64,000 bases of DNA, taken from Streptomyces bathyalis. Lineage in GTDB: Bacteria; Actinomycetota; Actinomycetes; Streptomycetales; Streptomycetaceae. The translations under genes and the position numbers were made by a program. The stretch's first letter is position 1. Every line of letters begins with the position of its first letter. Of this stretch, positions 34,948-42,719 are shown piece by piece. The stretch covers positions 4,891,001 to 4,955,000 of the forward strand of contig NZ_CP048882.1 in the NCBI RefSeq assembly GCF_015910445.1, given 5' to 3'. The notes beneath the pieces were generated by a model that was given only the letters and a program-made list of their open reading frames with translations, made no database searches and was not told where the DNA came from.

Positions 34948-36238
34948 GCGCCGCTGTCGTTCCGCGATAGACGGGCGCCGGATCCTCCGGCCCGTCGCTG
35001 CCGCCCGGTGCGGGACTTTCCGGCCCCTTGTGCACCGAGGATCTGACGGCATTCGCCGCGGCTTGGTTCCTGCTCCCCGGCGCAGGGCTCTGTGTGGTCC
35101 CGGCGTCCTCCTGTTCTGCTTTCCGGTTCTCGCCGGGCTGCCCGCCGACCTGCACGGTACGGTCTTCGCGCAGCTGCGCGAAGAGGCGGTCGGCGGCGGG
35201 CTGGACGAGTTCGTCGCGGTTCCGGTCGAGCCTGTACGACTGCCGCGGGACGGTCAGGAAGCGCACCTGCTCCTCGGGGATGTCCCGTACGCCGTGGGCG
35301 AGTTCGTACAGCTCGCCCAGGGAATCGAGCCCCTGGTCCGCGGTGAGCGCCGACGTCGCCGAGTGAAGTACCGGATAGAGCTTCGCCGGATTGAGCAGAA
35401 CTCCGTTGCTGCGCACCTTCTTCACGAGCGAGCCGAGGAATTGCTGTTGCCGGCTCATGCGGTCGGTGTCGCTGCCGTTTCCGAGGCCGTGCCGGGCGCG
35501 TACGTAACCGAGGGCGTCCTCGCCGCCCAGGGTCTGCCGTCCCGCGGGGAGTTCGAGCTTCGCGTCGCGGTCGCGCACCGCGCCGGGGAGGCAGACCTCC
35601 ACGCCGCCCACCCGGTCGACCAGCGACTTGAACCCGGTGAAGTCGAGCACGAGGTGATGGTCCACGCGAAGGCCCGTGAGCGATTCGACGGTGCGGATGG
35701 TGCAGGCGGCGCCGCCCGTCTCGAAGGCCGTGTTGAACTGCGCGAAGCGTGCCTTCGTACGGGCGCCGTCCCGGCCGCTGCATGCCGGGATGCGCACCAT
35801 CAGGTCGCGGGGCAGCGAGACGCCCGTCGCACTGTGCCGGTCCGCCGCGACGTGCAGGAGGATCGCGGTGTCGGACCGCTGCCCGCCCTCGTCGTGTCCG
35901 TATCTGCTGTTGCCGCCGCGCCGGCTGTCGGAGCCGAGCAGCAGGATGTTCTCGGCCTTGCCGGCGGTGGGTTCGGGCCGCTGCGCCTCGTAGCGCTTGA
36001 GTTCCCGTTCGGTGCCGAGGTCCGTGCGGATGTTGCCGTCGAGCCTGTTGTAGAGGGTCCAGCCGAGGCCCGCCGCGGCGAGTACGAGCACGGAGGAGCA
36101 CAGCGCGGCCGTGCGCAGCCAGCGTCGGCGTCTGCCGGCCGGCGGCTCGACCGCGTCGGCGGCGGGGGACTGTGCGGTCCCGGTGCCTGTGGTGCCGTTC
36201 TCGGTTGCTCTGTCGCCCTCGGGCCCGGAGTCGGTCAC
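34928..36238 (-). CDS. LytR-CpsA-Psr family protein, fifth of five
   Basis: This 436-residue LCP protein has a short cytoplasmic N-terminus ending in GRRRRWLRT, a membrane helix (about 42-62) and the LCP domain (NILLLGSDSRRGGN, SLPRDLMVRIPAC, VRARHGLGNGSDTDRMSRQQ). After ~350 residues the sequence becomes low-complexity (Pro/Ser/Gly) and no LytR_C domain is visible, unlike its three neighbours. The GTG start lies ~60 nt from a good promoter with an overlapping palindrome. The similarity of motifs suggests tandem duplication followed by divergence. Confidence 0.92.
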   Translation of the reverse strand: MTDSGPEGDRATENGTTGTGTAQSPAADAVEPPAGRRRRWLRTAALCSSVLVLAAAGLGWTLYNRLDGNIRTDLGTERELKRYEAQRPEPTAGKAENILLLGSDSRRGGNSRYGHDEGGQRSDTAILLHVAADRHSATGVSLPRDLMVRIPACSGRDGARTKARFAQFNTAFETGGAACTIRTVESLTGLRVDHHLVLDFTGFKSLVDRVGGVEVCLPGAVRDRDAKLELPAGRQTLGGEDALGYVRARHGLGNGSDTDRMSRQQQFLGSLVKKVRSNGVLLNPAKLYPVLHSATSALTADQGLDSLGELYELAHGVRDIPEEQVRFLTVPRQSYRLDRNRDELVQPAADRLFAQLREDRTVQVGGQPGENRKAEQEDAGTTQSPAPGSRNQAAANAVRSSVHKGPESPAPGGSDGPEDPAPVYRGTTAARDVCRT

Positions 36239-36303
36239 GTCTGCGTCATCCCTCGTGGTCTCGGCGGCGCGTGCGGGACGCGTACAGGGGTGAGGGCGCC
36301 GGT

Positions 36304-36341
36304 CAGGTAGGCAGACGCCCGAAACCTGTACAAGGTTGTAC
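36304..36341 (-). promoter_or_regulatory. Promoter and palindrome upstream of the fifth LCP gene
   Basis: On the minus strand TTGTAC (36328-36333) and TACCTG (36304-36309) are 18 bp apart as -35 and -10. The -35 is half of a perfect palindrome GTACAA-GG-TTGTAC (36328-36341), a likely operator. Confidence 0.45.
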
Positions 36342-36346
36342 GCATG

Positions 36347-36396
36347 GCTGATCGCTGCTGATCACTGCTGAATAGTGACGATCATCGCTGACCGTG
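36347..36396. repeat. 10-bp tandem repeats upstream of the fifth LCP gene
   Basis: Ten-base units GCTGATCGCT (36347), GCTGATCACT (36357), GCTGAATAGT (36367), GACGATCATC (36377) and GCTGACCGTG (36387) follow one another exactly in phase. The first three are clear and the others decayed. TCACT/AGTGA inside them (36362-36366, 36374-36378) is an inverted repeat. Confidence 0.6.
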
Positions 36397-36436
36397 CCGG
36401 ACCGGGCCGGGAGGAGACGCGGGTCGGAGTCCCCGC

Positions 36437-37195
36437 TCAGTCGATGGTGTGGGTGACGCGCTCGTCCTCGGCGCGTTTGCGCAGGGCAGCGGCGTCCGGA
36501 CTCGCGGAGTTGCGGACCAGTACGACCGATCCGCCGACCGCCAGTGGGGCCAGCAGTCCGCCGCTGATCCCCTCCCAGCTGTCGTACGGACGCAGCGAGA
36601 GCACCCGCGAGCCGGGCCCAAGGCCCAGCGACTCCGCGTCCGCCAGCGCGCGCTCGACGGCTTCGCCTCCGGTGAGGGCGCTCTGCCCGCCGGGAGGGAC
36701 GATGAAGGGGTCGCCCGGGGCGATGGGCGTGTACGGCATGAACTGGTCGCCCTGGCCCGGCACTTCGGCCGCGTAGTCGAGGAAGCCCTCCGGTGGCTGC
36801 GGGAAGCGCGCCCCGAGCGGAAGCAGGCTCAGCGCGACACGCTCGCCGCCGCAGCCGCGCGCCGCCTCGAGGGAGTCGGGGCCGCTCACGACGATCGAGG
36901 AGGCCGACGGGTCGCCCTGCACGTCGGCGACGACTCCGGCGGAGGAGCAGGCCAGCAGCCAGACGGCCGTGAGCCAGTGCGCCGGCAGCAGCAGCGCCAG
37001 CCGGTCACCCGGCTCGGTGGCCAGTTCGTCCTGGAGCAGGTTCGCGGTCTTCGACGTCCAGTTGGCGAAGGTGGCGACGGAGAGCTCGACGCGTTCGCCG
37101 GTGGCGTCGTCGTAGAAGGTCACCAGCGGACGCCCGGGATCCTGCTCGAGCGCGGAACGGAGCAGGTCGGCGGGGGTGCGTGGGGGAATGCTCAC
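36437..37195 (-). CDS. TIGR03089-type AMP-ligase-like N-terminal domain protein
   Basis: This 252-residue protein resembles the N-terminal part of acyl-AMP ligases (LLQDELATEPGDRLALLLPAHWLTAVWLLA) but lacks the C-terminal catalytic half. The usual P-loop-like phosphate-binding core is not recognisable. I assign it to the actinobacterial TIGR03089 family of unknown function from memory. GTG 37195 lies 6 nt after a minus-strand TAGGCT, suggesting a leaderless mRNA. It is divergent from the amidase gene and upstream of the LCP run. Loss of catalytic residues suggests a regulatory or scaffold role. Confidence 0.8.
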   Translation of the reverse strand: MSIPPRTPADLLRSALEQDPGRPLVTFYDDATGERVELSVATFANWTSKTANLLQDELATEPGDRLALLLPAHWLTAVWLLACSSAGVVADVQGDPSASSIVVSGPDSLEAARGCGGERVALSLLPLGARFPQPPEGFLDYAAEVPGQGDQFMPYTPIAPGDPFIVPPGGQSALTGGEAVERALADAESLGLGPGSRVLSLRPYDSWEGISGGLLAPLAVGGSVVLVRNSASPDAAALRKRAEDERVTHTID

Positions 37196-37201
37196 CCGGC
37201 A

Positions 37202-37207
37202 AGCCTA
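37202..37207 (-). promoter_or_regulatory. Putative -10 of the TIGR03089 gene
   Basis: Minus-strand TAGGCT ends 6 nt before the GTG start, with no ribosome binding site. Confidence 0.42.
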
Positions 37208-37323
37208 CGCGGGCGGCCGGGTGCCGATTCGCCGGAGGGTGGTGCGGAGCCTTGCGGTGGGCTCCCCGTACTGCTGACGGAGTGTGACCGGGGGTATCGG
37301 ACGGAGCATCAGGTGCACCGTTT

Positions 37324-37346
37324 TGTCCCGAATGGACAGATAACTA
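37324..37346 (+). promoter_or_regulatory. Amidase promoter -10 and overlapping inverted repeat
   Basis: TAACTA (37341-37346) ends 7 nt before the GTG start of the amidase gene. TGTCC (37324-37328) and GGACA (37334-37338), separated by CGAAT, form an inverted repeat in the -35 to -10 spacer, a likely operator. Confidence 0.42.
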
Positions 37347-37353
37347 TGCCTAT

Positions 37354-38814
37354 GTGCACGATCGCGTCATGCGAGCACTACTAGTCACCTCGATCGGTGT
37401 CGCGTGTGCAGGAGCTCTGCTGTTGCCGCTCGCGCCCACCGAGTCCGCCGAATCCATGCTGAACGGCAAGCGCTCGACCTCAGCCGACGACGCCGCACCG
37501 CCACTCGCCGCCCGCGGGCCCGGGGGCGTGGACAGCGGCACTCGAGCGGCCGGCGCGGAGGGCGACAAGTCGGTCCCCGGCAGCACCCAGTCGGTCACGC
37601 TGCGGGCCTCCGGCGGCGGCACCCGCGCCGGCGACGAACTGCTCTCCGCCTGGGAGGACGACCCCTCGGGCGGGAGACGCGTGGCCTCCCGGAAGGTGAA
37701 GCCGTTCTCGCTCGTGGGCGTGGTCTGGAAGGACCCCGGCGCCGTACCGCCGGGACGGATCCAGGTGCAGACGCGTTCGTCCGCCACGAAGAAGTGGTCA
37801 GCATGGCGGACGCTGAACACGCACGGCGACGGCAGCCCCTCCCCGGGGGAGCGGAGCCGCAGGGGAGAGAAGGCGCTGGGCGCGACCGCTCCCATGTGGG
37901 TCGGGGACTCCACGGCGGTACGCGTGCGGATCGTTCCGGACGTGGAGGGAGGCCGTCCCGGAGACAGGTCGGGTGCCCGGGAGGCGCGCGAGACGACGCT
38001 GCCCAAGGGTGCGCGCCTGGAACTCATCGACCCGGGGAAGTCCGGCGGCGCCGGACGTCGCGCCGGCGACCGGGCGCGCGAGGAGGACCCCGCGAAGCGT
38101 CCCGGCGGAGTGCTCCCGGCGCTCACCAGGGCCGACACACGCTCCACTTACGGGGACGACGCGGCGGACGCCACCCCTTCGAAGAAGGACCGCGCGGAGG
38201 ACACCCACATCGGGCCGCGCCCGCAGATCGTCACCCGCAAGGGCTGGGGCGCGGACGAGAGCCTCCGCGAGCAGGGGTTCACCTACGGCAGGACCACGAA
38301 GGCGGCCTTCGTCCACCACTCGGCCGAGACGAACGACTACAACTGCGGGGACGTGCCGGCGATCATCCGCGGCATCTACCGCTACCACGTCAAGAGCAGC
38401 CACTGGCGCGACCTCGGATACAACTTCCTCGTCGACAAGTGCGGCAAGATCTACGAGGGACGCGCGGGCGGGGTGGCCAAGCCCGTGACGGGAGCTCACA
38501 CGCTGGGCTTCAACACCGACACCACGGGGATCGCCGTCCTCGGCACGTACACCAAGGCCGTGCCCTCGAAGGCCGCGAAGGACGCGCTGGCGAAACTGAC
38601 GGCCTGGAAGCTCGGCGTCCACGGCGTCGACGCGAGCGGAAAGGTGACGCTGACATCTGAGGGCGGCACCAAGCACAAGCGGGGCAGCAAGGTGACGCTC
38701 AACGCCGTCCCGGGCCACCGTGACGGGTTCACGACCGAGTGCCCCGGCGAGAAGCTCTACGGCGAACTGCCCGCCGTCCGGACCGAGGCGGGACGGCTCC
38801 AGGGCCGCCGCTGA
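37354..38814 (+). CDS. Secreted N-acetylmuramoyl-L-alanine amidase (PGRP domain)
   Basis: The 486-residue protein has an N-terminal signal (ALLVTSIGVACAGALLLPLA), a long disordered Gly/Arg/Glu-rich middle region and a C-terminal PGRP/Amidase_2 domain (about 290-470). Zinc and catalytic residues are visible: first His in FVHHSAETN, LGYNFLVD, GAHTLGFN, then PGHRDG and ECPG (His and Cys). It should cleave the lactoyl-peptide bond of peptidoglycan outside the cell. GTG 37354 follows a TAACTA -10 by 7 nt; ATG 37369 is an alternative. It is divergent from the TIGR03089 gene and near the LCP genes, fitting cell-wall remodelling. Confidence 0.92.
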   Translation: MHDRVMRALLVTSIGVACAGALLLPLAPTESAESMLNGKRSTSADDAAPPLAARGPGGVDSGTRAAGAEGDKSVPGSTQSVTLRASGGGTRAGDELLSAWEDDPSGGRRVASRKVKPFSLVGVVWKDPGAVPPGRIQVQTRSSATKKWSAWRTLNTHGDGSPSPGERSRRGEKALGATAPMWVGDSTAVRVRIVPDVEGGRPGDRSGAREARETTLPKGARLELIDPGKSGGAGRRAGDRAREEDPAKRPGGVLPALTRADTRSTYGDDAADATPSKKDRAEDTHIGPRPQIVTRKGWGADESLREQGFTYGRTTKAAFVHHSAETNDYNCGDVPAIIRGIYRYHVKSSHWRDLGYNFLVDKCGKIYEGRAGGVAKPVTGAHTLGFNTDTTGIAVLGTYTKAVPSKAAKDALAKLTAWKLGVHGVDASGKVTLTSEGGTKHKRGSKVTLNAVPGHRDGFTTECPGEKLYGELPAVRTEAGRLQGRR

Positions 38815-38835
38815 CCTCGCTGCCGACCACCGTCA

Positions 38836-38922
38836 CTGACAGGCTTCTGACACCTCCACAGACCCTCCGCAGACACGGTCTCTGGCACGGCAACTGACAA
38901 GGCCCCTGACAGGCCACTGACA
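38836..38922 (+). repeat. Five CTGACA direct repeats
   Basis: CTGACA occurs at 38836, 38847, 38894, 38906 and 38917 within 87 bp downstream of the amidase gene, a density far above expectation for a GC-rich genome. Three of the surrounding sites read GACAC (38849-38853, 38872-38876, 38919-38923). This ~310-bp stretch (38815-39122) contains no gene. Confidence 0.55.
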
Positions 38923-39008
38923 CCGGCGTGCTGCCGGCTCCCCGCGATCCCGTTCCGCCGCGGAGCCCGGCACCCCCAGCCGCGGGCCCGGCACGCCGGT
39001 GTCAGTGG
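38914..39008. repeat. 18-bp perfect inverted repeat with 59-nt loop
   Basis: CCACTGACACCGGCGTGC (38914-38931) and its exact reverse complement (38991-39008) flank a GC-rich interior that can itself fold (GCCGG/CCGGC and CCGCG/CGCGG). It may form a long hairpin or cruciform, serve as a terminator for the amidase, or act as a regulatory site for the downstream nucleotidyltransferase gene. Confidence 0.7.
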
Positions 39009-39122
39009 GGCATGCCGAGGCGCCGAGGACATCCGGCACCGCTGCCCCCTGACGCTGCATAAACTGACCGCCGACCACCCGGCTCAGGCCTCCTCCGTCA
39101 GTCAGGAAGCGAAGAAGAACCG

Positions 39123-40205
39123 TTGACAGAAGCGATCCTCCTGGTCGGGGGCAAGGGCACCCGGCTGCGCCCGCTGACCGTGCACACGCCGAAGCCGATG
39201 GTGCCGGCGGCGGGAGTCCCCTTCCTCGCCCACCAGTTGGCGAGGGCGCGAGCGGCCGGTGTGGATCACGTGGTGATGGCGACGTCCTATCTGGCGGAGG
39301 TCTTCGAGCCGTACTTCGGTGACGGCTCACAGCTGGGGCTGCATCTGGAGTACGTCACGGAGGAGGAGCCGCTCGGCACCGGCGGCGCCATCCGCAACGT
39401 CGCGTCCCGGCTGAGCTCGGCGCCTTCGGATCCGGTGCTCATCTTCAACGGCGACATCCTCACCGGCCTCGACATCCGCGAACTCGTGGCCACACACGCC
39501 CGCACCGGGGCCGACGTCTCGCTCCACCTCACCCGCGTCGACGATCCGCGTGCGTACGGGCTGGTGCCCACGGACGACGACGGCCGCGTCACCGCGTTCC
39601 TGGAGAAGCCGCAGACGCCCGAGGAGATCGTCACCGATCAGATCAACGCGGGGGCGTACGTCTTCGACCGCTCGGTCATCGACACCATTCCCGAGGGCCG
39701 GCCCGTCTCGGTCGAGCGCGAGACCTTCCCCGGTCTGCTCGCCGAAGGCGCCCACCTTCGGGGCATGGTCGACTCCACCTACTGGCTCGACCTGGGCACC
39801 CCGCAGGCGTTCGTACGTGGCTCCGCCGATCTCGTGCTCGGCAAGGCCCCCTCGCCCGCGGTTCCGGGGCGCTGCGGCGACCGGCTCGTGCTGGAGACGG
39901 CACGCGTCGCCCCCGACGCCAAAGTGACGGGCGGGACGGTCGTCGGCGCGGGGGCCACGGTCGGAGCCGGCGCCCGCGTCCACGGAACGACCGTGCTCGA
40001 CGGCGCCGTCATCGAGGACGGGGCCCAGGTGCGGGACTCCCTGATCGGGGCCGGTGCCCGCATCGGCTCCGGGACCGTGCTCGACGGTGCCGTCGTCGGT
40101 GACGGTGCCGTGGTCGGCGAGCGCAACGAACTGCGGGAGGGCATCCGCGTGTGGTGCGGTGCGCGCATTCCGGCGGGCGCGGTGCGCTTCTCCTCCGATC
40201 AGTAA
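39123..40205 (+). CDS. NDP-sugar nucleotidyltransferase with left-handed beta-helix (GDP-mannose pyrophosphorylase-like)
   Basis: This 360-residue enzyme joins a sugar 1-phosphate to an NTP. The N-terminal signature AILLVGGKGTRLRPLT binds the nucleotide, followed by PKPMVPAAGVPFL and the metal Asp in IFNGDIL. The C-terminal ~110 residues are hexapeptide repeats (GAGATVGAGARVHG and similar) forming a left-handed beta-helix. It resembles GDP-mannose or glucose-1-phosphate nucleotidyltransferases; the substrate is not decided. The TTG start is preceded by GAAGAAG. With manB and manA in the same window, mannose-1-P guanylyl transfer is the simplest guess. Confidence 0.9.
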   Translation: MTEAILLVGGKGTRLRPLTVHTPKPMVPAAGVPFLAHQLARARAAGVDHVVMATSYLAEVFEPYFGDGSQLGLHLEYVTEEEPLGTGGAIRNVASRLSSAPSDPVLIFNGDILTGLDIRELVATHARTGADVSLHLTRVDDPRAYGLVPTDDDGRVTAFLEKPQTPEEIVTDQINAGAYVFDRSVIDTIPEGRPVSVERETFPGLLAEGAHLRGMVDSTYWLDLGTPQAFVRGSADLVLGKAPSPAVPGRCGDRLVLETARVAPDAKVTGGTVVGAGATVGAGARVHGTTVLDGAVIEDGAQVRDSLIGAGARIGSGTVLDGAVVGDGAVVGERNELREGIRVWCGARIPAGAVRFSSDQ

Positions 40206-40303
40206 CCGCTGCGCGCCGGTCCGTCGGGGATCGCTGCGGGGCCGGTCACGTGCGCCTGATGCCGGATCGCGCCCCGGCCGGGATGCGCCGCATGCCTCGC
40301 GCA

Positions 40304-40309
40304 TACGCT
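40304..40309 (+). promoter_or_regulatory. Putative -10 of the DNA glycosylase gene
   Basis: TACGCT ends 7 nt before the GTG start at 40317, with no ribosome site between. Confidence 0.42.
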
Positions 40310-40316
40310 GTCGGGC

Positions 40317-41225
40317 GTGTCAGCCACCCGTACCTGGACCGCGCCCCCGTCGTACGACCTGCGGAGCAATCTGCGCGTGCTGCGGCGCGGACCGTACGAC
40401 CCCTGCTACCGCATCGAGGGTGACGCGGTCTGGCGGGCGACCCGCACACCGGCGGGCCCCGCGACCCTCCGCATCACGGCTGACGCGGCGGGGGCATCCG
40501 TACGGGCCGAGGCCTGGGGACCGGGCGGCGAGTGGAGCCTCGAACGGCTGCCCGCGCTGCTCGGCGCGGACGACGATCCGTCAGTCTTCGTCGCCCACCA
40601 CCGCTTGACGAGGGAGGCGCACCGGCGCCATCCCGGGCTCCGGCTGCCGCGTACCGGACTGGTCATGGAGGCCCTGATCCCGTCGGTGCTGGAGCAGAAG
40701 GTGACGACCCACGAGGCGCACCGCGCGTGGCGGCTCCTGGTGCGGCGCTACGGAGAGCCCGCTCCCGGTCCGCACGAGAACCTCCACGTCATGCCGGACG
40801 CACGCACCTGGTGCCGCATCCCCTCCTGGGAGTGGCACCGCGCCGGAGTGGACGGCAAGCGCTCCGCCACCGTCATACGCGCCGCCCAGCGCGCGCCCCG
40901 CCTCGAGGAGGCGGCGGCGATGGACCTGGCCGGGGCGATGCGGCGGCTCCAGCTCATCCCCGGCATCGGTCCGTGGACCGCGGCCGAGACCATCCAGCGC
41001 AGCAACGGCGACCCCGACGCACTGACCGTCGGGGACCTCCATCTGCCGAGCATCATCGGCTATTCGCTCACCGGCGCACGCGACACCGACGACGCCGGGA
41101 TGCTCGAACTACTGGCCCCGTACGAGGGACAGAGACACCGCGCGGCACGCCTCATCCTCCTTGCCGGACGGGCACAACCGCGCCGTCAGCCGCGCTTCCC
41201 CATCGGGAACATCGCCCGGCTGTAG
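40317..41225 (+). CDS. HhH-GPD DNA glycosylase (3-methyladenine glycosylase II-like)
   Basis: The 302-residue protein has the helix-hairpin-helix and Gly/Pro-Asp motif LQLIPGIGPWTAAETI followed by the catalytic Asp region ALTVGDLHLP, and an N-terminal domain typical of AlkA-like enzymes. It should remove alkylated bases to start base excision repair. No iron-sulphur cysteine cluster is seen. The GTG start seems leaderless. It is convergent with fbiB. A second gene copy in the organism is likely, but not visible here. Confidence 0.9.
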   Translation: MSATRTWTAPPSYDLRSNLRVLRRGPYDPCYRIEGDAVWRATRTPAGPATLRITADAAGASVRAEAWGPGGEWSLERLPALLGADDDPSVFVAHHRLTREAHRRHPGLRLPRTGLVMEALIPSVLEQKVTTHEAHRAWRLLVRRYGEPAPGPHENLHVMPDARTWCRIPSWEWHRAGVDGKRSATVIRAAQRAPRLEEAAAMDLAGAMRRLQLIPGIGPWTAAETIQRSNGDPDALTVGDLHLPSIIGYSLTGARDTDDAGMLELLAPYEGQRHRAARLILLAGRAQPRRQPRFPIGNIARL

Positions 41226-41267
41226 CCGGACTGGCGGGTCTCGCACGGGGCCCGGCCTCAGGCTGCC

Positions 41268-42719
41268 TCAGCGCACCTCGACGAAGTCGCCGCCGTCCCG
41301 CGGCGGCCGCTGCCGTGGCGGTGCCGCCGCGTGTCCCACAGCCACGGCGCCCATCGGGTCCCAGTCGCCGGGGAGTCCGAGCACGTCACGTACGACGTCC
41401 CGGCAGAACATCGTCGAGGAGACCCACGCCGAGCCCAACTGCTCACCGGCGAGAGCCACGAGGAAGTTCTGGATGCCCGCGCCGCACGCGACGACGAACA
41501 TCTCGCGCTCGGCCGCGGAGCGTCGCGCGTCGGGGTAGTCGTGCGAACCGTCCGCCACGAGGCACGGCACCACGAGAAAGGGCGCGTCGCGCAGCACGTC
41601 GCCGCGCCGGACCCGCTTGGCGATGCTCTCCTCGCTCTTGCCGTCCGCACGCAGGTCCGCGATCCACTGCTCGCGCATCGCGTCGAGCAGCCGCAGCCGG
41701 GACTCCGGCGACTCCAGCAGCACGAAGCGCCAGGGTGTCGTGTGGTGCGGGGCGGGAGCCGTCACCGCCGCGTCGACGGCACGGCGCACCGCGCCGCCGT
41801 CCACCGGCTCGGACGTGAACTCCCGGACGGTACGGCGCAACGCGAGCGCTTCCCGTACGGCCTCCGAGGTGCCCAGCCGGAACATGTCCTGCGCGGCGTC
41901 CCGCACCAGTGCCCGCGCCGAGGTGGCCCCCGCCGTGCCGGCGGACCCGGCCGGGTCCGCGGAGTCCGCGAAGTCCCCGGGCTCCAGGACATGTTGCGGT
42001 AGCCCGCGCACCACGGCGACGGGCAGGCCGTCCGCCTTGCCCTTGACGAGCTCGCCCGCCGCCGCCAGTTCGTCCCCCACCGCGGTGACGGTGACGCCGA
42101 GCGGATTGCCGAAGGTGTCGACGCCGCCGCGCAGATCCTCCAGGACGCGCACGCCCGAAGCACCGATGGCCACATCGGTCTGCCCTTCGCGCCACGGCCG
42201 CCCGAACGTGTCGGTGACGACCACGCCGACGTCGATGCCCAGCGCGTCCCGCATTCCCTCGCGGATCCGCAGGGCCGAGGCGTCAGGGTCCTCGGGCAGC
42301 AACAGCACCGTTCCCTTGGGGGTGTTGGAGGCGTCGACGCCTGCCGCCGCCATCACGAAGCCGTGCCGGCTCTCCACGATCCGCGCGGGACCGCGGCGTG
42401 CGACGATCCGCACGGTCTCGGCGTCGATGGCGGCCTCTCGGTCGTCAGCCCGTACGACGCGGCCCTCGGCCTTGCTCACGATCTTCGACGTGACGACCAG
42501 TACGTCGCCGTCGGCGAGGCCGGGGGTGCCGGGCCCGTCCGCTGTCTCGCCGGCCGCCTCCGCAGGCTCCTCCGGACCCGTCACGGCGTCGACGATGAGC
42601 TTCACCAGGTCGTCGCCGGGGCGCACTTCGGGGATGCCGGGCAGCGCCCACACCTGGTACGCGGGCGCTCTCCGACCGCCGTCGAGTCCGGTCCGCGCGC
42701 CCCCGGTGCCTTTCGTCAT
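41268..42719 (-). CDS. fbiB: Coenzyme F420:L-glutamate ligase, bifunctional with nitroreductase domain
   Basis: This 483-residue FbiB contains an N-terminal CofE-like domain (about 20-265; PGIPEVRPGDDLVKLI, ADGDVLVVTSKIVSKAEGR, VVVTDTFGRPWREGQTDVAI) and a C-terminal FMN-binding nitroreductase domain (about 285-470; LRRTVREFTSEP, HTTPWRFVLLES). The enzyme adds glutamates to F420-0 and reduces dehydro-F420-0. Its ATG overlaps the fbiA stop (ATGA), so fbiA-fbiB is one operon. Low-complexity Ala/Gly/Ser linkers separate the domains. F420 may support the PNPOx-type proteins of this organism. Confidence 0.96.
   Translation of the reverse strand: MTKGTGGARTGLDGGRRAPAYQVWALPGIPEVRPGDDLVKLIVDAVTGPEEPAEAAGETADGPGTPGLADGDVLVVTSKIVSKAEGRVVRADDREAAIDAETVRIVARRGPARIVESRHGFVMAAAGVDASNTPKGTVLLLPEDPDASALRIREGMRDALGIDVGVVVTDTFGRPWREGQTDVAIGASGVRVLEDLRGGVDTFGNPLGVTVTAVGDELAAAGELVKGKADGLPVAVVRGLPQHVLEPGDFADSADPAGSAGTAGATSARALVRDAAQDMFRLGTSEAVREALALRRTVREFTSEPVDGGAVRRAVDAAVTAPAPHHTTPWRFVLLESPESRLRLLDAMREQWIADLRADGKSEESIAKRVRRGDVLRDAPFLVVPCLVADGSHDYPDARRSAAEREMFVVACGAGIQNFLVALAGEQLGSAWVSSTMFCRDVVRDVLGLPGDWDPMGAVAVGHAAAPPRQRPPRDGGDFVEVR

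Noticed and set aside
32907..34970. A 687-codon plus-strand open frame opposite the third and fourth LCP genes
   Set aside because: It is the shadow of two LCP genes with strong motifs; it has no ribosome site or recognisable domain.
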